Of a DNA stretch of 64,000 bases, positions 62,099 to 64,000 are shown piece after piece; position 1 is the first letter of the stretch; each line of letters begins with the position of its first letter. The position numbers and the translations under genes were made by a program. The stretch spans positions 1,927,001-1,991,000 of the forward strand of contig NZ_OY782764.1 of NCBI RefSeq assembly GCF_963678225.1. Direction: 5' to 3'. The DNA comes from an uncultured Cohaesibacter sp. GTDB lineage: Bacteria; Pseudomonadota; Alphaproteobacteria; Rhizobiales; Cohaesibacteraceae. Below the pieces are notes generated by a model, which saw only the letters and a list, made by a program, of their open reading frames with translations, was not told the origin of the DNA and did no database searches.

Positions 62099-62932
62099 TT
62101 ACTTGCCGCTGCCTTGCGCCTTGATTAGCGCGCGCAGCTCGGAAATCTCGGTGCGCAAGGCCTTCACCTCAGCCATCACACCTTCGGTCTCCGAATGCAG
62201 CGCCGCACGGTCAGCTTCTGCCGTGGCTTCATGTTCAGACTGCATCGCCGAAACGATGATACCGATAAAGAGGTTCAACACCGTAAAGGAGGTCGCAAGA
62301 ATGAAGGGCACAAAGAAGAGCCAGGCATAGGGATGGGCTTCCATAACCGGTCGCACGATGCCCATGGACCAGCTTTCCAGCGTCATTACCTGAAACAGCG
62401 TATAGGCCGACTCGCCAAGGTTGCCGAACCAGTCGGGGAACTCTGCGCCATAAAGCTTGGTCGCCATCACGGCGAACACGAAATAGAGCAAGCCCAGAAG
62501 CAAGGTGATAGACCCCAGACCGGGCAGCGCCTCGAGCAACGCACCCACCACGCGCCGCAAGGATGGCACGAAACTGATAAGCCGCAGAACACGTAGCACT
62601 CTGAAGGCACGCAACACCGAAAGTGCGCCGGTCGTCGGCATCAGGGAAACGGCCACCACCGAGAAATCAAACAGGGACCATGGATCGGTGAAAAAGCGCA
62701 GCCGGTGAACCAGCAGCCGCATGGCTATTTCCACCACAAAGACCACGAGAATGGTCCGATCGACAATATGGAACAGGCCACCAAAACGGGCTTCCGCCGC
62801 AGGCCAAGTTTCCAGCGCCAGCGTGATCGCATTCAGAACGATAAGCCCGGTAATGCCAAGTTCGAAGGGCCGGGAGCCGAGAATTGTTTTGATGCGGTCC
62901 AACATACGAATGAAATCCTGTCGCAAAGCCAT
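62099..62932 (-). CDS. Bacterial voltage-gated sodium channel (NavAb/NaChBac type)
   Basis: 277 residues: one six-helix channel domain. S4 carries Arg at 108, 111, 114 and 117, every third residue (LRAFRVLRVLRL). The selectivity filter is TLESWSM (184-190), identical to the NavAb filter and close to NaChBac, so Na+ selectivity is expected. S6 (about 205-229) leads into a C-terminal four-helix coiled coil (about 240-272). Four subunits make the pore. In some bacteria such channels serve motility and pH balance; the role here is unknown. It stands alone. Confidence 0.95.
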   Translation of the reverse strand: MALRQDFIRMLDRIKTILGSRPFELGITGLIVLNAITLALETWPAAEARFGGLFHIVDRTILVVFVVEIAMRLLVHRLRFFTDPWSLFDFSVVAVSLMPTTGALSVLRAFRVLRVLRLISFVPSLRRVVGALLEALPGLGSITLLLGLLYFVFAVMATKLYGAEFPDWFGNLGESAYTLFQVMTLESWSMGIVRPVMEAHPYAWLFFVPFILATSFTVLNLFIGIIVSAMQSEHEATAEADRAALHSETEGVMAEVKALRTEISELRALIKAQGSGK

Positions 62933-63217
62933 TTCGGTTTAAAGAAACAAAAGGGTTAACTGGCAGAAATTGGGTACTTGAAAAGAGAATTCAAGATGGA
63001 AATAGGTAGTTTCATGCATAAGGAGCTGCTGTTTGTCAATGGACGCGCGCAAAGCCCGTTCTCTCTTCCGAGCGTTAAGCGGACGGGAGGCATAAAAGAA
63101 AACTGTTCGCACCGTCAAAAAACTGACAAAAAAGCAGCTCTGCCATCTTGAGCAAATGGCTCAGTGTGATAGATACACTCTATCCTGATGCGATGCCCGA
63201 TAGGGCGTTGCCAGAAG

Positions 63218-63291
63218 GCGGGTGTAGCTCAATGGTAGAGCAGGAGCTTCCCAAGCTTAAGACGAGGGTTCGATTCCCTTCACCCGCTCCA
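63218..63291 (+). tRNA. tRNA-Gly (anticodon CCC)
   Basis: A 74-base cloverleaf with CCA encoded: acceptor GCGGGTG with CACCCGC, D-arm GCTCAATGGTAGAGC, anticodon loop TTCCCAA with anticodon CCC, T-arm GAGGGTTCGATTCCCTT and CCA. It reads GGG codons. The first anticodon-stem pair (27-43) is G-A rather than Watson-Crick; the other four pairs hold, one as G-T. Confidence 0.95.
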
Positions 63292-63334
63292 ACAAGCCCT
63301 TCCCAAACAAGCAAACTCGGCTCGATCCTTCAGA

Positions 63335-64000
63335 TCACAGCCACTCGACAAACTGGCCATGCGGACCGGTGCAGGCAATCGCGCGTCCATTGCGAGACAG
63401 GACAAAGGCGCCCGGATGAGCCTCGAGAATTGAAGCGGGTGCCACATCGGGAAGCGTACGCACGCTTTCATTGGCCAGCCATTCTGCTCCAAGATCTTTC
63501 ACCAGCACTGCAAATTCCTTTCGCGTCTCCGGTGAGACATAGTTCAGCACAGCCGTATGGAAGATAACGAGACGCGTTCCGTACGGGGCCTCAGAGGCTA
63601 GGGCTTCAGTCTGCGCAATAAGATCACCGGTGACGACGCGGGGCGGATGGCTCTTTGCTATCTCGATCGCTGCTTCCAGCCTAGTGCGCCGTGCTTTCTG
63701 TTCCGGCCAGACAAGCGTCTTCAGCCAGCTCATGTCTTCTTCCTTGCCAACATCCAGGGGATTGAGATCCAGCCCCGCTCGCCAAGCGATTTGTGGATGG
63801 GCCTGCGGGAGCGGCGTTTGTGCCGAGGCTTTGCAAGGGAAGATGGGACCATCCGGCCTAGCCGGGGCCAGAACCGATTGTCCATAGTCGTAGCCATATA
63901 GGTCTGGCAACAGGCAAAGGCCAGCGGATGCCCCGACCTCAAGGATTGAAAGGGGACCCTCGATCTGTGCGAAGGCTGGCAGAAAACAGGCACAACGCCC
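63335..64000 (-). CDS. DUF2332 family protein (5' end outside window)
   Basis: The frame is open to the right edge, giving the last 221 residues. Signs of DUF2332 are SILEVGASAGL near the cut, then a Gly/Tyr-rich stretch (DLYGYDYGQSVLAP), GLDLNPLDV, TGDLIAQTEALA and LVIFHTAVLNYVSPETR. The domain resembles SAM-dependent methyltransferases in the GASAG loop, but the function is not known. It converges on tRNA-Gly with 43 bases between. Confidence 0.82.
   Translation of the reverse strand, partial: GRCACFLPAFAQIEGPLSILEVGASAGLCLLPDLYGYDYGQSVLAPARPDGPIFPCKASAQTPLPQAHPQIAWRAGLDLNPLDVGKEEDMSWLKTLVWPEQKARRTRLEAAIEIAKSHPPRVVTGDLIAQTEALASEAPYGTRLVIFHTAVLNYVSPETRKEFAVLVKDLGAEWLANESVRTLPDVAPASILEAHPGAFVLSRNGRAIACTGPHGQFVEWL

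Noticed and set aside
1-64000. Mobile elements, CRISPR arrays, rRNA genes or a defence system
   Set aside because: No transposase, integrase, repeat-spacer array, phage gene or rRNA could be seen in the window, so nothing of this kind is reported.

Overview
The window is a stretch of alphaproteobacterial chromosome, most likely from Hyphomicrobiales. The evidence is the yejABEF order, a long (366-residue) dCTP deaminase, a small SRP RNA directly before dnaX-ybaB-recR, a membrane-anchored CycM-type cytochrome c, a SAM-II riboswitch before metZ, and phoR-pstSCAB-phoU-phoB as one block. A marine Cohaesibacter-like organism is my guess; the genus cannot be fixed by reading alone. Almost everything is housekeeping or core metabolism. 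I see no insertion sequence, prophage, integrase, CRISPR array or rRNA.

Layout. 1-1.6 kb: end of a tight-adherence (tad) pilus locus, with tadC cut by the window edge and a convergent TadD-like TPR lipoprotein. 2-7.9 kb: M17 aminopeptidase, MarR regulator, SH3/NlpC-P60 peptidase, GhrA-type reductase, a small exported protein and a membrane-anchored S41 protease relative. 7.9-14.1 kb: yejABEF microcin C/oligopeptide ABC importer. 14.4-16.9 kb: YbaK deacylase and the pncA-pncB NAD salvage pair. 17-22 kb: cytochrome c, pheA with an unusual leader, and a CHASE/PAS/GGDEF/EAL c-di-GMP protein. 22-26 kb: metallo-beta-lactamase-fold hydrolase, acyltransferase 3, nudC and a HIT protein. 26.1-29.6 kb: ffs (SRP RNA), dnaX, ybaB, recR. 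29.6-33.4 kb: rmuC, then def-fmt-truA. 33.4-38.7 kb: dapE and dapD for lysine/diaminopimelate, with a MerR-AhpD-like pair and membrane proteins between them, then an Aer-type PAS protein. 39.4-49.3 kb: L,D-transpeptidase and the complete phosphate block phoR-pstSCAB-phoU-phoB. 49.7-54.2 kb: apaG, a CDP-alcohol phosphatidyltransferase, a VOC protein and a rhodanese-YeeE-small protein sulfur operon. 54.3-58 kb: thioesterase, riboswitch-controlled metZ and a pair of paralogous exported proteins of unknown function separated by an 8-bp tandem repeat. 58.3-64 kb: dcd, an IMPACT-family gene, a GNAT protein, a GST, a NavAb-like sodium channel, tRNA-Gly(CCC) and a DUF2332 gene cut by the right edge.

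The most interesting regulatory structure is the metZ leader. A promoter, a SAM-II aptamer and an intrinsic terminator follow each other within about 150 bases. The 3' pseudoknot strand of the aptamer can also pair with the 5' arm of the terminator, which gives a complete transcriptional off-switch on paper. Also notable are a three-unit Pho box and a terminator between pstS and pstC, a candidate translated leader before pheA whose start is buried in a perfect hairpin, and stem-loops between yejA and yejB.
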